A DNA stretch of 64,000 nt from Wolbachia endosymbiont (group A) of Pogonocherus hispidulus (GTDB lineage Bacteria > Pseudomonadota > Alphaproteobacteria > Rickettsiales > Anaplasmataceae). Under the pieces are notes generated by a model that saw only the letters and a program-made list of their open reading frames with translations, did not search any database and was not told the origin of the DNA. Position numbers and translations under genes: made by a program. The stretch is from positions 62,001 through 126,000 of the forward strand of contig NZ_OZ034750.1 in the NCBI RefSeq assembly GCF_964028195.1, read 5' to 3'. The first letter of the stretch is position 1; every line of letters starts with the position of its first letter. Positions 55,120-64,000 of the stretch are shown here, piece by piece.

Positions 55120-55949
55120 AGAACTTGTCTTGAAAAGAAATGAGAAAGAGAATATGATGAGATAAGTAAAAAATAGTAGGTAAAAATGTATCCAAGTGAT
55201 ATAAGTGACAAAGAATGGGAAATTTTGGAGCCAAGTGTTGCACAAGGTGCAGTAGGACGGCCAAGAAAACACAATATTAGAACAATTATTAATGCAATAA
55301 GATACATAATGAAAGGTGGTTGCCAGTGGAGAATGCTGCCAAAAGATTTTCCGCCATGGAAAACGGTGTATGATTATTTTCTCAGGTGGCGTAATAGTGG
55401 CAAATTGGAAGAAATACACGATATGTTAGTAAAAAAGGTAAGAAAAATGGTTGGCAAAAATGAAATACCTTCGGTAGGAATAATTAATCAGTGAAAACCA
55501 CTCAAAAAGGGGATCCAGAGGATATGATGCTGGCAAGAAAATAAAGGGTAGAAAACGCCACATCATTGTGGATACAATAGGCCTAATTATTACAGCTGAT
55601 GTTCATAGTGCAGGCATTCAAGATCGTGATGGTGCTCTAAATCTTTTTACTCAAGCTAAACGAAAAGCTCCAACGCTACAAAGGTTTTTTGCTGATCAGG
55701 GATATATTGGTAAATTGCAAAATTACTGTTTATTGAAAACAGGATACGATTACTAAAAAAGCAGCTGATGCTGTAGGATTTCAAGTTATTCCTAAACGGT
55801 GGATTGTTGAAAGAACTTTTGCTTGGCTTTCCAATTTTAGACGTATGAGCAAGGATTATTCCTCTTACTTCAAAAACTAATATCTCCTTTAATATGATTA
55901 CTATTATGCTTGCTAAATTAGCTGCTTAGCTCCTTTCAAGACAGGTTCT
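55120..55949 (+). mobile_element. Degenerate IS5-family insertion sequence
   Basis: The ends AGAACTTGTCTTGAAA (55120-55135) and TTTCAAGACAGGTTCT (55934-55949) are inverted repeats with one mismatch, about 830 bp apart. The inside encodes a broken IS5-type transposase. The flanking trinucleotides do not match, which suggests that this copy recombined with another after insertion. Confidence 0.8.
55186..55929 (+). pseudogene. IS5-family transposase, frameshifted
   Basis: Start MYPSDISDKEWEILEP and RPRKHNIRTIINAIRYIMKGGCQWRMLP (cited in part: IRYIMKGGCQWRMLP) are typical of the small IS5 group. A frameshift occurs near 55485 at the first catalytic Asp (remaining SVKTTQKG), another near 55513, and a further one near 55755. 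Later parts are RGYDAGKKIKGRKRH, FADQGYIG (second Asp) and [15 protein letters not shown] (Glu). The sequence between YSS and the final MITIIMLAKLAA is shortened. The protein cannot be made whole by a single programmed shift. Confidence 0.82.
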
Positions 55950-56222
55950 AAAGCTGCAACTTGACTTGCTATTGTATTTTCTTGTGCTTGTTTCCCCGAA
56001 GAAACTCTTGCATATAAACTCACTGTTACCATTTGATCCTCCTTGAATCCCATTTTTATGTTTTAAATTTTTTTGGCTTACTTGCTTTGACACGGCTTTT
56101 TCATAAGTATCTAACAAATACTTTTCTGCCAACCGGTTAGTTTCATAGCTACAGCTAATCCGTATAGCTAATCTCTTATTTCCCATGAACTTTCCTTGAA
56201 ATAATATGTTCATATCATTCAT
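55926..56222 (-). pseudogene. Small ORF preceding the recombinase fragment
   Basis: The frame begins MNDMNILFQGKFMGNKRLAI and has a helical middle (ETNRLAEKYLLDTYEKAV). It overlaps the recombinase start in another frame and runs on into the IS5 end, where its original stop is lost. About the first 65 residues may be real. A small gene before the recombinase would fit a phage module. Function unknown. Confidence 0.3.
55946..56032 (-). pseudogene. N-terminal fragment of a large serine recombinase
   Basis: The minus strand encodes MVTVSLYARVSSGKQAQENT followed by IASQVAALE, the opening of resolvase/invertase-type serine recombinases with the catalytic Ser in ARVSS. An ideal ribosome site AAGGAGG stands five bases before the ATG. 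After 29 codons it meets the IS5 end, and no continuation is found beyond the IS. Such recombinases are known from phage WO of Wolbachia, so this is probably a relic of prophage DNA. Confidence 0.75.
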
Positions 56223-56340
56223 TGAAACTGATGGTTAATTGATTGTTGGCACTATAAATAAATGGCACTCTTGTCTTTGGACACAGAAGTTTTCGAGAAA
56301 TGCTTTTCTCTAATTTTATGTTTTTTGCAACGTTGTTGGC

Positions 56341-56716
56341 GGAGTAGTTTCGCCACTATTAAGCAACATATACCTAAATGAGGTAGACAAAATGCTAGAG
56401 AAGGCAAAAGAGGTGACTGGAGAAGGGAAATATCAACGTATAGAATACGCCAGATGGGCAGATGACATAGTAATACTAATAGACGGGCGCTAGAGATGGG
56501 AATAGCTCGAGAAGTTGGTGTACAAAAGGTTACAAGAAGAATTAGCAAAACTAGAAGTAAGAGTAAATGAAGAAAAGACAAAAGTAATCCATCTAAAGAA
56601 GGGAGAAACGTTCAACTTTTTAGGATTTGATTTTCGAGAGAGAATCACAAAACAAGGAAAGTGGAGTGTACAAAGAACACCAATGATGAAAGCTCGAACA
56701 AATTTGCTTCAGAGAC
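56341..56716 (+). pseudogene. Group II intron reverse transcriptase/maturase, middle fragment
   Basis: GVVSPLLSNIYLNEVDKML is the RT block before the catalytic site, and YARWADDIVILIDG is a WADD version of the YxDD motif. The same frame has TAG stops at 56491 and 56503, then continues KLVYKRLQEELAKLEV, NEEKTKVIHLKKGETFNFLGFDF. It ends near LLQRLK, where foreign sequence begins. The matching C-terminal part resumes at 58196. The N-terminal half is missing. Confidence 0.82.
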
Positions 56717-56828
56717 TGAAGATACCGTCTTGCAAGTCAACAAAAAAATTACAAAAATTGTTCAAGCTGTATCATAAAATCAAAAAATACTTCCAATTCA
56801 CATTTTGTGTAACGTTACACAGATTATA

Positions 56829-56907
56829 GTTAGTGAATATGTTGATAAGTAAATTTCCGCTTTTTTGTACGTATAAAATTAATTTACTTATCAACATATT
56901 CACTAAC
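56829..56907. repeat. Perfect 27-bp inverted repeat
   Basis: GTTAGTGAATATGTTGATAA and seven further bases (56829-56855) pair exactly with 56881-56907 around a 25-base loop. It lies just beyond the 3' end of the IS110 transposase gene. A 14-bp palindrome GTGTAACGTTACAC stands nearby at 56807-56820. It could be a bidirectional terminator or part of a small mobile element. Confidence 0.85.
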
Positions 56908-56969
56908 CAACTACAAAATTTGTGTAAGATACTATTTCACATAAGATGTGATTGGAGCATTTTTTGATT

Positions 56970-58004
56970 TTAAAGCACTAAACTTTCAGCCAAACTCCTA
57001 GCTCTGTAGTTTTTGATATGATCTGGATCAAAAGCCTTTTTTGACCTTAAAACACCAAAAACAATATGGAGTAACTTACGCATTGCAGCTCCCACAATGG
57101 CCATGTTATGCTTGCCTTTCTCTTTTAACCTTTCGCAAAAAGTCATAATAATAGGATTATGATTCTTAGCTACTATAGCAGGAAAGTACATTGCCTTACA
57201 TAATGTTCGTGAACCAGATTTACTTAATCTGGGCTTGGCATGTACAGATGTACCTGACGTTATATTTTGTGGTATAGTTCCTGCATATGCTGCCAATTGT
57301 CTGGCATTTATAAAAGCTTTTATATCAGGAATTTCAGCTAAAATAGCTATTGCTGATTCCTCTCCTATTCCTGGAATAGTTAATAGAAGTTGAAAATCCT
57401 CCAACAAATATTTGTGTTGTTTTAATAGTTCACGTATGGAATTTTTTATTGTTTCTATTGATTGTTCTATGTTAATTGCTAAGTTTTCCCAAACATTTAC
57501 AACTTCTTCAGGCAGTCTCTCTTTCTTTTCTAAATGATTATTTACTAATGTCAATTCATCTTTTAATGCAACTGAGCAGCGATAAAGCTGTTTTAATTGT
57601 TTCTTTTCATGAGAAGGTGGTGTCCAACGAGAAGGTTCCTGTCTTTGACAATAATCTGCAATAATCTCTGCATCAGTCTGGTCATTCTTCTGTCGTGCAA
57701 GCTTACTTTTTGCATAAAACCTTATGCAAGCTGGATTTACAACACTAACAAAATGTCCAGCGTTGTGGAGGAATTCAGCTAAAGCTTCACTATAACAACC
57801 AGTAGCTTCCATGCAGGCTTTTACTTCTTCTAGGTTATGTTTTTGTAGAAAGTTCATCAGACCTTGAAACCCAGTATCATCGTTTTTAAAATTCCTTTTC
57901 CTACTTTCACGTTTTCCTTTTTTGCTTATGAATGAGAGAGAAACATCAAAGCGTTCTTTTGAAACATCTATACCTAAAAAGTTGTTGATCATATATAACC
58001 CCAT
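56970..58004 (-). CDS. IS110-family transposase (intact)
   Basis: 344 residues, or 340 from the second ATG (MINNFLGIDVSKERFDVSL). The N-terminal RuvC-like DEDD domain shows D in GIDVSK, E in CMEATGCY, and D in NDQTDAEIIADYC. The C-terminal Tnp domain has LLTIPGIGEESAIAILAEI and LAAYAGTIPQ, and SGSRTLCKAMYFPA with the catalytic serine of this family. The frame is intact, unlike every other mobile gene in this stretch, so it may be active or recent. It lies inside a group II intron reverse transcriptase gene. A structured leader precedes it. Confidence 0.92.
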   Translation of the reverse strand: MGLYMINNFLGIDVSKERFDVSLSFISKKGKRESRKRNFKNDDTGFQGLMNFLQKHNLEEVKACMEATGCYSEALAEFLHNAGHFVSVVNPACIRFYAKSKLARQKNDQTDAEIIADYCQRQEPSRWTPPSHEKKQLKQLYRCSVALKDELTLVNNHLEKKERLPEEVVNVWENLAINIEQSIETIKNSIRELLKQHKYLLEDFQLLLTIPGIGEESAIAILAEIPDIKAFINARQLAAYAGTIPQNITSGTSVHAKPRLSKSGSRTLCKAMYFPAIVAKNHNPIIMTFCERLKEKGKHNMAIVGAAMRKLLHIVFGVLRSKKAFDPDHIKNYRARSLAESLVL

Positions 58005-58022
58005 ATGTTACCATTTTAAATG

Positions 58023-58167
58023 AAAAGTAAGGCTAACCTTGTGAATACAGAATTAGAACCATTTAGGTTTTTCTAAGATACCGTCCAGCCTTTACTTTTG
58101 AGAAGGGAACTCTTATCTTCAGTACAGATTTTATATCTAAGGAGGAGAACAGAGTTCTTCCCTTCTC
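58023..58167 (-). ncRNA. Candidate IS110 bridge RNA in the transposase leader
   Basis: On the minus strand, upstream of the transposase start, two nested stems can form. GAGAAGGGAAGAACTC (58152-58167) pairs with GAGTTCCCTTCTC (58100-58112) apart from a three-base bulge. AAAAGTAAAGGCT (58087-58099) pairs with AGCCTTACTTTT (58023-58034) and encloses an inner hairpin TTAG...AACC/GGTT...CTAA (58053-58076). A structured RNA from this end is established for IS110-group elements such as IS621. The assignment here is by position and folding only. Confidence 0.45.
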
Positions 58168-58195
58168 CACCTAACGCTTAAGCTTAAAACATTAG

Positions 58196-58543
58196 ATGCT
58201 TTTTTCAAGATACAAGGAGGTATTTCGAAGACATAAATCGCAACCAATAAGGAAAATGATAAAAATCATCAATCCAATATTGAGAGGGTGGATAAACTAC
58301 TTTAGGATTGGGAACTCAAATCGAAGCTTTAACTACGTAAAATACTGGGTAAACAAGAAAATAAGACGCAACTTAATGAAATCCAGAAAAATGCGAAAAG
58401 GATTTGGCTGGAAGAGGTGGAGTATGGAATGGATAGGTAAGCTTGGTCTGTATTCGGACTATAGAATAAGATATTACGTTCCGAAAGCCTTGCCAGCACA
58501 ATATGTTATAGACTTTGGTAAAGAATCTACTAGGAAAGCGTAG
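58196..58543 (+). pseudogene. Group II intron maturase, C-terminal fragment
   Basis: From RYKEVFRRHKSQPIRKMI onward this is the maturase (GIIM) domain: INPILRGWINYFRIGNSN, YVKYWVNKKIRRNLMK and GLYSDYRIRYYVPKALP. It continues the fragment at 56341-56716 after the IS110 insertion. The open frame upstream of RYKEVF is not part of the family, so no true start exists. Together the two pieces give a reverse transcriptase without its N-terminus. Confidence 0.85.
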
Positions 58544-58924
58544 TGCGGATGCTGCGTTTGACGAGGCGGGAGCTGGAAACGTAAATATGGGAATTTTGGA
58601 TTGAGGTCCAGGATGAAAATAATGGATCAGCCACCAAGCCCTAAAAGAAGCGCGCCAGTTCTCGATCCTACATCATAGAAAATACTGTCATAAAAGGAAG
58701 TTTTCTTGTTCGTGTGAAACTCAACACAATGGATTCTCTGAAAAGTTTTCGAGTATATTATATTTTTAATTTGTAGAATAAGATTTTTTCCTTTTTGCAT
58801 GTTTCACCTAAAAAGGACACATTTTAGACTTCTTTGTTGAAATAAAACAGAAACAAAAGTGCTGTTTATTGCAGCTTTTGGGTAATTTAATGGTAAAAAT
58901 TTTAGAGAGAAGTTTTATACACAA
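58544..58924. other. Spacer after the maturase fragment
   Basis: No gene is supported. The first 130 bases are unusually G-rich for this genome (GAGGCGGGAGCTGGAAACG) and may be the structured 3' end of the intron, but I could not identify a clear domain V. The rest is AT-rich and featureless. Confidence 0.45.
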
Positions 58925-59290
58925 TCACTGATATTTTTCCTTAAGTTGACGCCATTGGCTGAACGGATACCTGCAATCAACTTGCAAGGTATTTTTAAGT
59001 AACATTAAAGATTCATTATACATTCTTTTCATGAATTCCACTGCTTCCTTGGTAAATCTAAAGTCCAGACCTTGTTTTGTTATATTTATCGAGTCTTCAT
59101 TCAATAATTGACACATTGTCTCTATACTACAATTATCAACCCCTATATTACCCAAGACTATGGCTTTTACGAACGATGAGCCTTTTAGCTTCCTCTTTCT
59201 TTTTATGAATCCTGTTGTAGCTGAGATTTTATCTGCTTTTTCATTAAAAAATTCTTTGAGCTTTTTTGAGATGCAAACTATTCTTTTCAT
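58925..59290 (-). pseudogene. IS4-family transposase, N-terminal fragment
   Basis: 121 residues. RKRKLKGSSFVKAIVLGNIG and NITKQGLDFRFTKEAVEFMKRMY (key part KQGLDFRFTKEAVEFM) are typical of the N-terminal region of IS4-type transposases of about 430 residues. The frame ends at QWRQLKEKYQ, well before the DDE catalytic core. The last 15 residues probably come from foreign sequence, because GCTGAACGGATAC in this tail also occurs near 9114. Inactive relic. Confidence 0.72.
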
Positions 59291-59504
59291 TGTATAAGTT
59301 CTCCATTTTGTTTGTTAAATTTAGGAGAACTTATATCTTCTTTTTCTTTTCTTTACACCAAATTTATTACCACAGTCCCTTAACTTGACGCGTATGGTTT
59401 ATTTAACACTCCCTAACCGACAGCTCATGCTCGACTTGTCACTCAAACTAGACACTTATGCAGCTGTGCATAGAATGACAGAAGAGACTTGCGTTAGATA
59501 TTGT

Positions 59505-59870
59505 TTATTTACTTTCGATCTTTTCTATCAATTTTTTAACTAAGCCTCTTAGCTTTTTACTGGATTCATCAAGCTCTTGAATCTGCGAGCTATGCTCTTT
59601 CATTAGTTCCTTATAGTTACCTCTTATGTAGTCAATCATTTCCTTCATCTGAGCAATCATCTTGTTAACATCCATACTACCCAAATCAGGCACCATGCCA
59701 GGCATAGCCCCTTCTAACATACCGCCAGCCATAAGCTGCTGGGACATTTGCATAAATGGTTTTAAAGTCTGATTAAGCAATTCAGGATCCTTGGCTAATT
59801 TTTCTATTTGCTCTTTGCAAGTATCCATATACTGCTTCATAAATTCATCTTCTTGTCCTTTGTCTATCAT
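59505..59870 (-). CDS. Small helical hypothetical protein
   Basis: 121 residues, family not recognised. It has a charged helix at each end and a methionine- and glycine-rich middle (QQLMAGGMLEGAMPGMVPDLG). The last 35 residues are a likely coiled coil (KEHSSQIQELDESSKKLRGL). There is no signal or membrane segment. An ATG at the start follows a weak purine stretch. It lies downstream of the aminopeptidase gene on the same strand after 120 bases. The methionine-rich middle recalls signal-binding or chaperone-type segments, but this is not evidence of function. Confidence 0.6.
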   Translation of the reverse strand: MIDKGQEDEFMKQYMDTCKEQIEKLAKDPELLNQTLKPFMQMSQQLMAGGMLEGAMPGMVPDLGSMDVNKMIAQMKEMIDYIRGNYKELMKEHSSQIQELDESSKKLRGLVKKLIEKIESK

Positions 59871-59989
59871 AATATGTCTACCTAAAAATAAGTATTCTTT
59901 ATTATATATCGTTTTTAAATTAAAAACAATACAAAATACCTATCACAATTGCATTAATACTTTTTAAACAATAAAAAATGCTCCTTTGC

Positions 59990-61669
59990 TTACAAATGGT
60001 CACATACCTTCTTTAACCATTCCTTATCTTTTACGCTATTTTCTAAGTTTTCATAGACAAATTGATGATAGCTATTTATCCACTCAACTTCATCTTTAGT
60101 AAGCATTTGCACATCTATTAGCCTTCTATCATATGGAATGAAGGTCAGTTGTTTGAAATGTAAAAAGCTATTTTCTTGTCTGTCGATGTACATCAGATTT
60201 TCAATTCTTATTCCATACTCTCCCGGAATGTAATAACCAGGTTCGTTGGAAAGTATCATTCCTGGCGTGAGTTTCACTTTATTGCCCTTTGATATTGCTT
60301 GTGGTCCTTCGTGTACTGATAGGTAACTTCCTACTCCATGCCCTGTACCATGCATATAGTCCATTCCAAATTTCCATAAATGCGTACGTGCCAATATATC
60401 CAATTCTCCACCAGTAGTGCCAGAAGGAAAGATGACACTTGCTATAGCAATGTGAGCTTTCAACACTATTGTATAGTGGGTTATTTGCTCATTGGTCGGA
60501 TTACCAACCACTACAGTTCTTGTCACATCAGTTGTGCCATTAAGGTATTGGCCACCAGAGTCAATCAAATATAGTCCACTTTTCTGAATTACCTTATTCG
60601 TCTTACTGCTTGCACGATAGTGAATTATTGCACCATTTTCATTAAATGCTGAAATTGTTGGAAAGCTCAATTGTTTAAACAAATTCTGCTCTTTTCTGTA
60701 TTCTAAGAGTTTCTCTTCAGCTTCAAGTTCTGTACCAACATTACTTTCAAGCCAATGTAGAAAGTTTGTAACTGCTACTCCATCTCTGATATGCGCATTT
60801 ATAGTCCCAGCTATTTCAGTTTGGTTTTTTACTGCTTTATAAATTAGACAAGGATCTTCTCTTTCAGCTACCTGTTTATCTTTTATTACAGCCATGATAC
60901 TCATTGGAGTTGTGTTTGGATCTATAACTATTGAATTTAGCTTGTGCAGCGAATTTTCTAGCTCACTAATATCAAAAATATTTATATGATTGCCTAAATT
61001 TGCTTCTATAGTTGAATGTTCTTTATCTTGAATAAACAAATCAACATTACCGCTTTTATACAATATAGCACGGCCCAATATACATGGAGTATATTGGGCA
61101 TTTTCATTTCTTAAATTTAATAACCATGAAATTGAATTTGGATCAGTCAGGAGCACTGCTTCAGCTTCTTTATCTATGCTTTTAGCGACTTTTTCACATT
61201 TGTCCTTACTACCTTCACCAGCATGTTCAATAGAATGTAAAACCACTGCTTGTTTTCGATAGTCACTTTTTTTTCCAGCTAAACAGGGTATTAATTTACA
61301 GATATTCTCATACTTTCTTATATCTTCTATGGTAAAATATTGCAAATAGTAACCTAGTGAGGCAGTCGATGTTAAGTTTGCTTTTATCCATTCGCGTGGA
61401 TCCTCTTCTTGTATATTATATACTTGAAAATTGCCCCGATCGAGCTGATTGCGAGCTTGTGTGATGTAGCGTCCATCTGTAAAAAATTGGCACTTGTTGT
61501 TTTTTGTGACAATAAGCAGCCCATTTGTTCCTGTGAAGCCACATAACTTAGTTAGCTCGTCTGAATACTCATTTAAATATTCATCTTTAGTATGCAATAT
61601 AAATGCGTCAACATTTGTTTCACGCATAAAAGATCGAAATTCTTCGATTTTTGACATGGAATACCTCAC
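59990..61669 (-). CDS. pepP: Xaa-Pro aminopeptidase (M24B, aminopeptidase P type)
   Basis: About 559 residues, the long three-domain form. Two creatinase-like N-terminal domains begin [26 protein letters not shown]. The pita-bread catalytic domain contains [20 protein letters not shown] (metal Asp pair), [17 protein letters not shown] (His) and [22 protein letters not shown] (Glu pair), so all five metal ligands are present. It removes N-terminal residues before proline in the cytoplasm. The frame starts with GTG overlapping the mnmG stop (GTGA), and an ATG four codons later is equally possible. Confidence 0.92.
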   Translation of the reverse strand: MRYSMSKIEEFRSFMRETNVDAFILHTKDEYLNEYSDELTKLCGFTGTNGLLIVTKNNKCQFFTDGRYITQARNQLDRGNFQVYNIQEEDPREWIKANLTSTASLGYYLQYFTIEDIRKYENICKLIPCLAGKKSDYRKQAVVLHSIEHAGEGSKDKCEKVAKSIDKEAEAVLLTDPNSISWLLNLRNENAQYTPCILGRAILYKSGNVDLFIQDKEHSTIEANLGNHINIFDISELENSLHKLNSIVIDPNTTPMSIMAVIKDKQVAEREDPCLIYKAVKNQTEIAGTINAHIRDGVAVTNFLHWLESNVGTELEAEEKLLEYRKEQNLFKQLSFPTISAFNENGAIIHYRASSKTNKVIQKSGLYLIDSGGQYLNGTTDVTRTVVVGNPTNEQITHYTIVLKAHIAIASVIFPSGTTGGELDILARTHLWKFGMDYMHGTGHGVGSYLSVHEGPQAISKGNKVKLTPGMILSNEPGYYIPGEYGIRIENLMYIDRQENSFLHFKQLTFIPYDRRLIDVQMLTKDEVEWINSYHQFVYENLENSVKDKEWLKKVCDHL

Positions 61670-63588
61670 GCAAAACTAGCAGCTACTTTCGTTTTCTTAT
61701 TCCTAAGGTACACTAATATGCTCACTATCGCTGCGGGAGTGATGCCTTGTATTTGCTTTGCAATGCCAATCGTCGTTGGTTTTATCGTCTGCAACTTTTC
61801 TATTACTTCACTTGACAGGCCTTTAACTTGTGAATAGTTAAAATCAATTGGAATTTGAGTGTTAATTTCCTCTCGTAAAAACTTCATATCTGCTTCTTGT
61901 CTTATTAGATAAGGTTTGTATTTTGCTTCAATTTCAACTGCTTCGCATATTTCATTCTTAGTTATGCTACCCATTGCGGTGTCATTCCAGCGCGTGATGC
62001 TGCTTAACTCCGGCCATATTTCTTGTAATTTATTCCAGTCGATGTTTGGATAGCTGAGTAAATCTAGTGCCGTTTTTCTTATCCCATCATAAGATATTTT
62101 AATACCATAAGACCTAAGCTGCTCAGGAGTAATTTTCAGACTCCCTAACTTCTCTTCAAGCTGCTTAATGGATTCAAGTTTATTCTGTAAAACAGAGTAT
62201 CTCTCATGCGAAACAAGGGAAATATCATAACCTTTTTGTGTTAATCTTCTATCCGCATTGTCTGACCTGATAGCTAGCCTATATTCTGCACGTGAGGTAA
62301 ATAATCTATAAGGCTCGATCACCCCTTTGGTGACCAAATCATCTATCATTACACCGATATACGAATCTGTACGATGGAGAACAAAGCTTTCTTTTTTTTC
62401 AGATGCAGAGAGTGCTGCGTTAATTCCAGCGATAATTCCTTGCCCTGCTGCTTCTTCATATCCAGTGGTGCCATTAATTTGGCCAGCAAAATATAGACCT
62501 TTAATTTTCTTAGTTTCAAGAGTATGGCTTAGTTCTCGTGGATCAATATAGTCATACTCAACTGCATATCCAGACCTCAATATTTCTGCGTTTTCAAGTC
62601 CTTTGATACTCTTTATCATTTCACACTGCACTTCAATAGGCAATGAATTTGAAATTCCGTTCGGGTATATAGTATCATCATCCAGCCCTTCTGGTTCTAA
62701 AAATATTTGGTGACTACTTTTTTCTGCAAATTTATTAACTTTAACTTCAATGGATGGGCAGTATCTTGGTGCAACAATGTCATCCAAATACGAAGAAGCT
62801 GACCTATGAAGATTTTCTCTAATTATTTTATGTGTATTTTCATTAGTATGGGTAATAAAGCATGATACCTGAGGTTGGTTAATTTTTTCTGTGAGATAAG
62901 AAAACGGCACAGGTGGGTTATCACCCACTTGTTCTTGCAATATTGACCAGTTTATAGTATTACGATCAAGCCTTGGTGGAGTTCCGGTACGCAATCTACC
63001 TAATCTAAAATCATACTTCTTCAACGTATTTGCAAGTTCTACTGCAGACTTATCTCCCATTCTCCCTGAAAGAGTTGTTTGCTCTCCTATATGAATCACA
63101 CCTTGTAGGAAAGTTCCTGTAGTTAAAACGACTCTGCTTGTTAGTATATGTTCCCCCGAGCTTGTTATTACAGCCCTTATATGTGATTCCCCGTTGCTAT
63201 CACTTTCTATAAGAAAATTGTCAATTGACTCTTCTTTTACCGTCAAATTGTTATAATTTAGAATAATTTCCTGTATTGCCTGCTTATATAATTTTCGGTC
63301 TGCCTGTGCACGCGGTCCCCACACTGCTGCACCTCTGCTGCTATTTAAAATGACTGAGTGTATGCTTGCTTGATCGATTGCTCTTCCCATTATTCCATCA
63401 AGAGCGTCAACTTCCCTAACTACAACACCCTTTGCAACTCCTCCAATTGCTGGATTGCAGGACATTTCTCCTATAGTTGAAATTTTATGGGTTATAAGCA
63501 GCGTATTTGCACCAAGGCGAGCTGCCGCAGCAGCAGCTTCGCACCCTGCATGGCCACCACCTACTACTACTACGTCATATTTATGCAT
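61666..63588 (-). CDS. mnmG: tRNA uridine-34 carboxymethylaminomethyl modification enzyme MnmG (GidA)
   Basis: 640 residues from the ATG giving [20 protein letters not shown], the standard start with the FAD loop; an in-frame upstream start adds 19 residues. Other blocks are [51 protein letters not shown] and [10 protein letters not shown]. With MnmE it makes cmnm5U34 in several tRNAs. The segment [12 protein letters not shown] near residues 527-540 corresponds to a short palindromic repeat relic (61981-62001). It is coupled to pepP by a four-base overlap. Confidence 0.94.
   Translation of the reverse strand: MHKYDVVVVGGGHAGCEAAAAAARLGANTLLITHKISTIGEMSCNPAIGGVAKGVVVREVDALDGIMGRAIDQASIHSVILNSSRGAAVWGPRAQADRKLYKQAIQEIILNYNNLTVKEESIDNFLIESDSNGESHIRAVITSSGEHILTSRVVLTTGTFLQGVIHIGEQTTLSGRMGDKSAVELANTLKKYDFRLGRLRTGTPPRLDRNTINWSILQEQVGDNPPVPFSYLTEKINQPQVSCFITHTNENTHKIIRENLHRSASSYLDDIVAPRYCPSIEVKVNKFAEKSSHQIFLEPEGLDDDTIYPNGISNSLPIEVQCEMIKSIKGLENAEILRSGYAVEYDYIDPRELSHTLETKKIKGLYFAGQINGTTGYEEAAGQGIIAGINAALSASEKKESFVLHRTDSYIGVMIDDLVTKGVIEPYRLFTSRAEYRLAIRSDNADRRLTQKGYDISLVSHERYSVLQNKLESIKQLEEKLGSLKITPEQLRSYGIKISYDGIRKTALDLLSYPNIDWNKLQEIWPELSSITRWNDTAMGSITKNEICEAVEIEAKYKPYLIRQEADMKFLREEINTQIPIDFNYSQVKGLSSEVIEKLQTIKPTTIGIAKQIQGITPAAIVSILVYLRNKKTKVAASFA
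61981..62001. repeat. Short palindromic repeat relic inside mnmG
   Basis: GTCATTCCAGCGCGTGATGC matches one arm of the CATTCCAGTG palindrome. It is read as TRWNDTA, the same frame that gives HWNDTT in the M23 peptidase gene. Confidence 0.6.
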
Positions 63589-63742
63589 GCTTTCTTGAGT
63601 AATTCTTACTCTACTAATATTCCGATTATCAACGGTTAATGTCAAATTTTATAGTGATACCTCTCCTGTTACCCAGTGCTGTGACATAACCACACAAACA
63701 TTATAACCGGGAGCCAAGTAGCAGGCACTGGCATCTAAGTTA

Positions 63743-64000
63743 TAGAAACGGATTGAATGCAAAACTTACTTGACAAACCTCGCCAGCCCCCTTACCATGA
63801 TACTGAAGGTATTCAGTTATCTTCATCTGTGCAGATTAAACAGCAAGAAAACAACGTAGTTGGCGTCTTATTTTTAATTTTTTGCACTATGTGCACCTTA
63901 TGTCTTCACAATATTTCTAGGTTTTTACCTATATAAGCTGAAACGCGCTTATAAGTCGTTTAAGACAGTATAGTACGCCAATTTGCAGGATTAGGAAGTG
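63743..64000 (+). repeat. Dispersed ~460-bp module, copy 5 (cut by the window end)
   Basis: Matches copy 1 nearly base for base from AAACTTACTTGACAAAC to the end of the window, with a few substitutions. The open frame is preserved. The 100 bases before it, 63646-63742, are spacer with degraded palindromes upstream of mnmG. Confidence 0.85.

Noticed and set aside
56717..58195. Exact ends of the IS110 element
   Set aside because: The maturase halves do not join in frame at any single point I could find, so base-level ends are not claimed.
58544..58680. Domain V/VI of the group II intron
   Set aside because: The stretch is G-rich and in the right place, but I could not find the catalytic triad and tetraloop hairpin with confidence.
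1..64000. Other structural RNAs (4.5S RNA, tmRNA, RNase P RNA, 5S rRNA) in the spacers
   Set aside because: I looked through the larger gaps for their conserved cores and saw none; only tRNA-Leu and the TPP aptamer were convincing.

Overview
The window looks like a chromosome segment of Wolbachia (Alphaproteobacteria, Rickettsiales, Anaplasmataceae), most likely an arthropod strain. The DNA is AT-rich. It carries the run virB3-virB4 followed by four large virB6 paralogues, a class I lysyl-tRNA synthetase, a reduced set of housekeeping genes, and many palindromic repeats of the CATCCCAGTG...CACTGGGATG type. It also holds remnants of IS5, IS110 and IS4 elements, a group II intron reverse transcriptase and a phage-like serine recombinase. 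The species call is recognition of families and gene order, not a database search.

Layout. 1-6392: housekeeping genes (SurA-like end, PyrK-like reductase, 5-formyl-THF cyclo-ligase, elbB, ftsI, ispH). 6393-9178: repeats around qor, including a 1,152-bp non-coding element with perfect 17-bp terminal inverted repeats. 9179-11875: ctaG, Bax-inhibitor-like gene, rlmB, Smr-domain gene. 11876-12994: repeats. 12995-14032: a thiamine unit on the minus strand (TPP riboswitch, SemiSWEET-like membrane protein, thiamine pyrophosphokinase). 14111-25840: SPFH and M23 genes, yebC, bamD, a membrane coiled-coil protein, pgsA, malic enzyme, bolA-grxD, an efflux adaptor, a Fic protein with a repeat-rich putative operator, and dnaG. 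26355-35462: an rpiB-ubiG fusion, metG, a second coiled-coil membrane protein, dnaB, tRNA-Leu(CAA), an RDD protein and class I lysS. 35555-50147: the type IV secretion operon of seven genes. 50271-54257: rsmD, an alpha/beta-hydrolase-like membrane protein, COQ9 and murD. 54258-59290: a mobile-element graveyard. 59505-63588: a small gene, an aminopeptidase P and mnmG. The window ends inside a fifth copy of a dispersed repeat.

How the genes work together. The TPP riboswitch ties the SemiSWEET-like protein to thiamine pyrophosphokinase, which suggests import of thiamine followed by activation. BolA and the CGFS glutaredoxin form the usual Fe-S trafficking pair. UbiG and COQ9 act in ubiquinone synthesis. 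FtsI, MurD and the M23 peptidase indicate peptidoglycan or lipid II metabolism. VirB3, VirB4 and the VirB6 proteins are inner-membrane parts of a type IV secretion system whose remaining components lie outside this window.

The observations most worth following are the riboswitch-controlled SemiSWEET gene, the transposon-like element nested in a palindrome, in-frame palindromic insertions encoding the same peptide in unrelated enzymes, a candidate IS110 bridge RNA, the putative operator in front of fic, and a G9 tract in one virB6.
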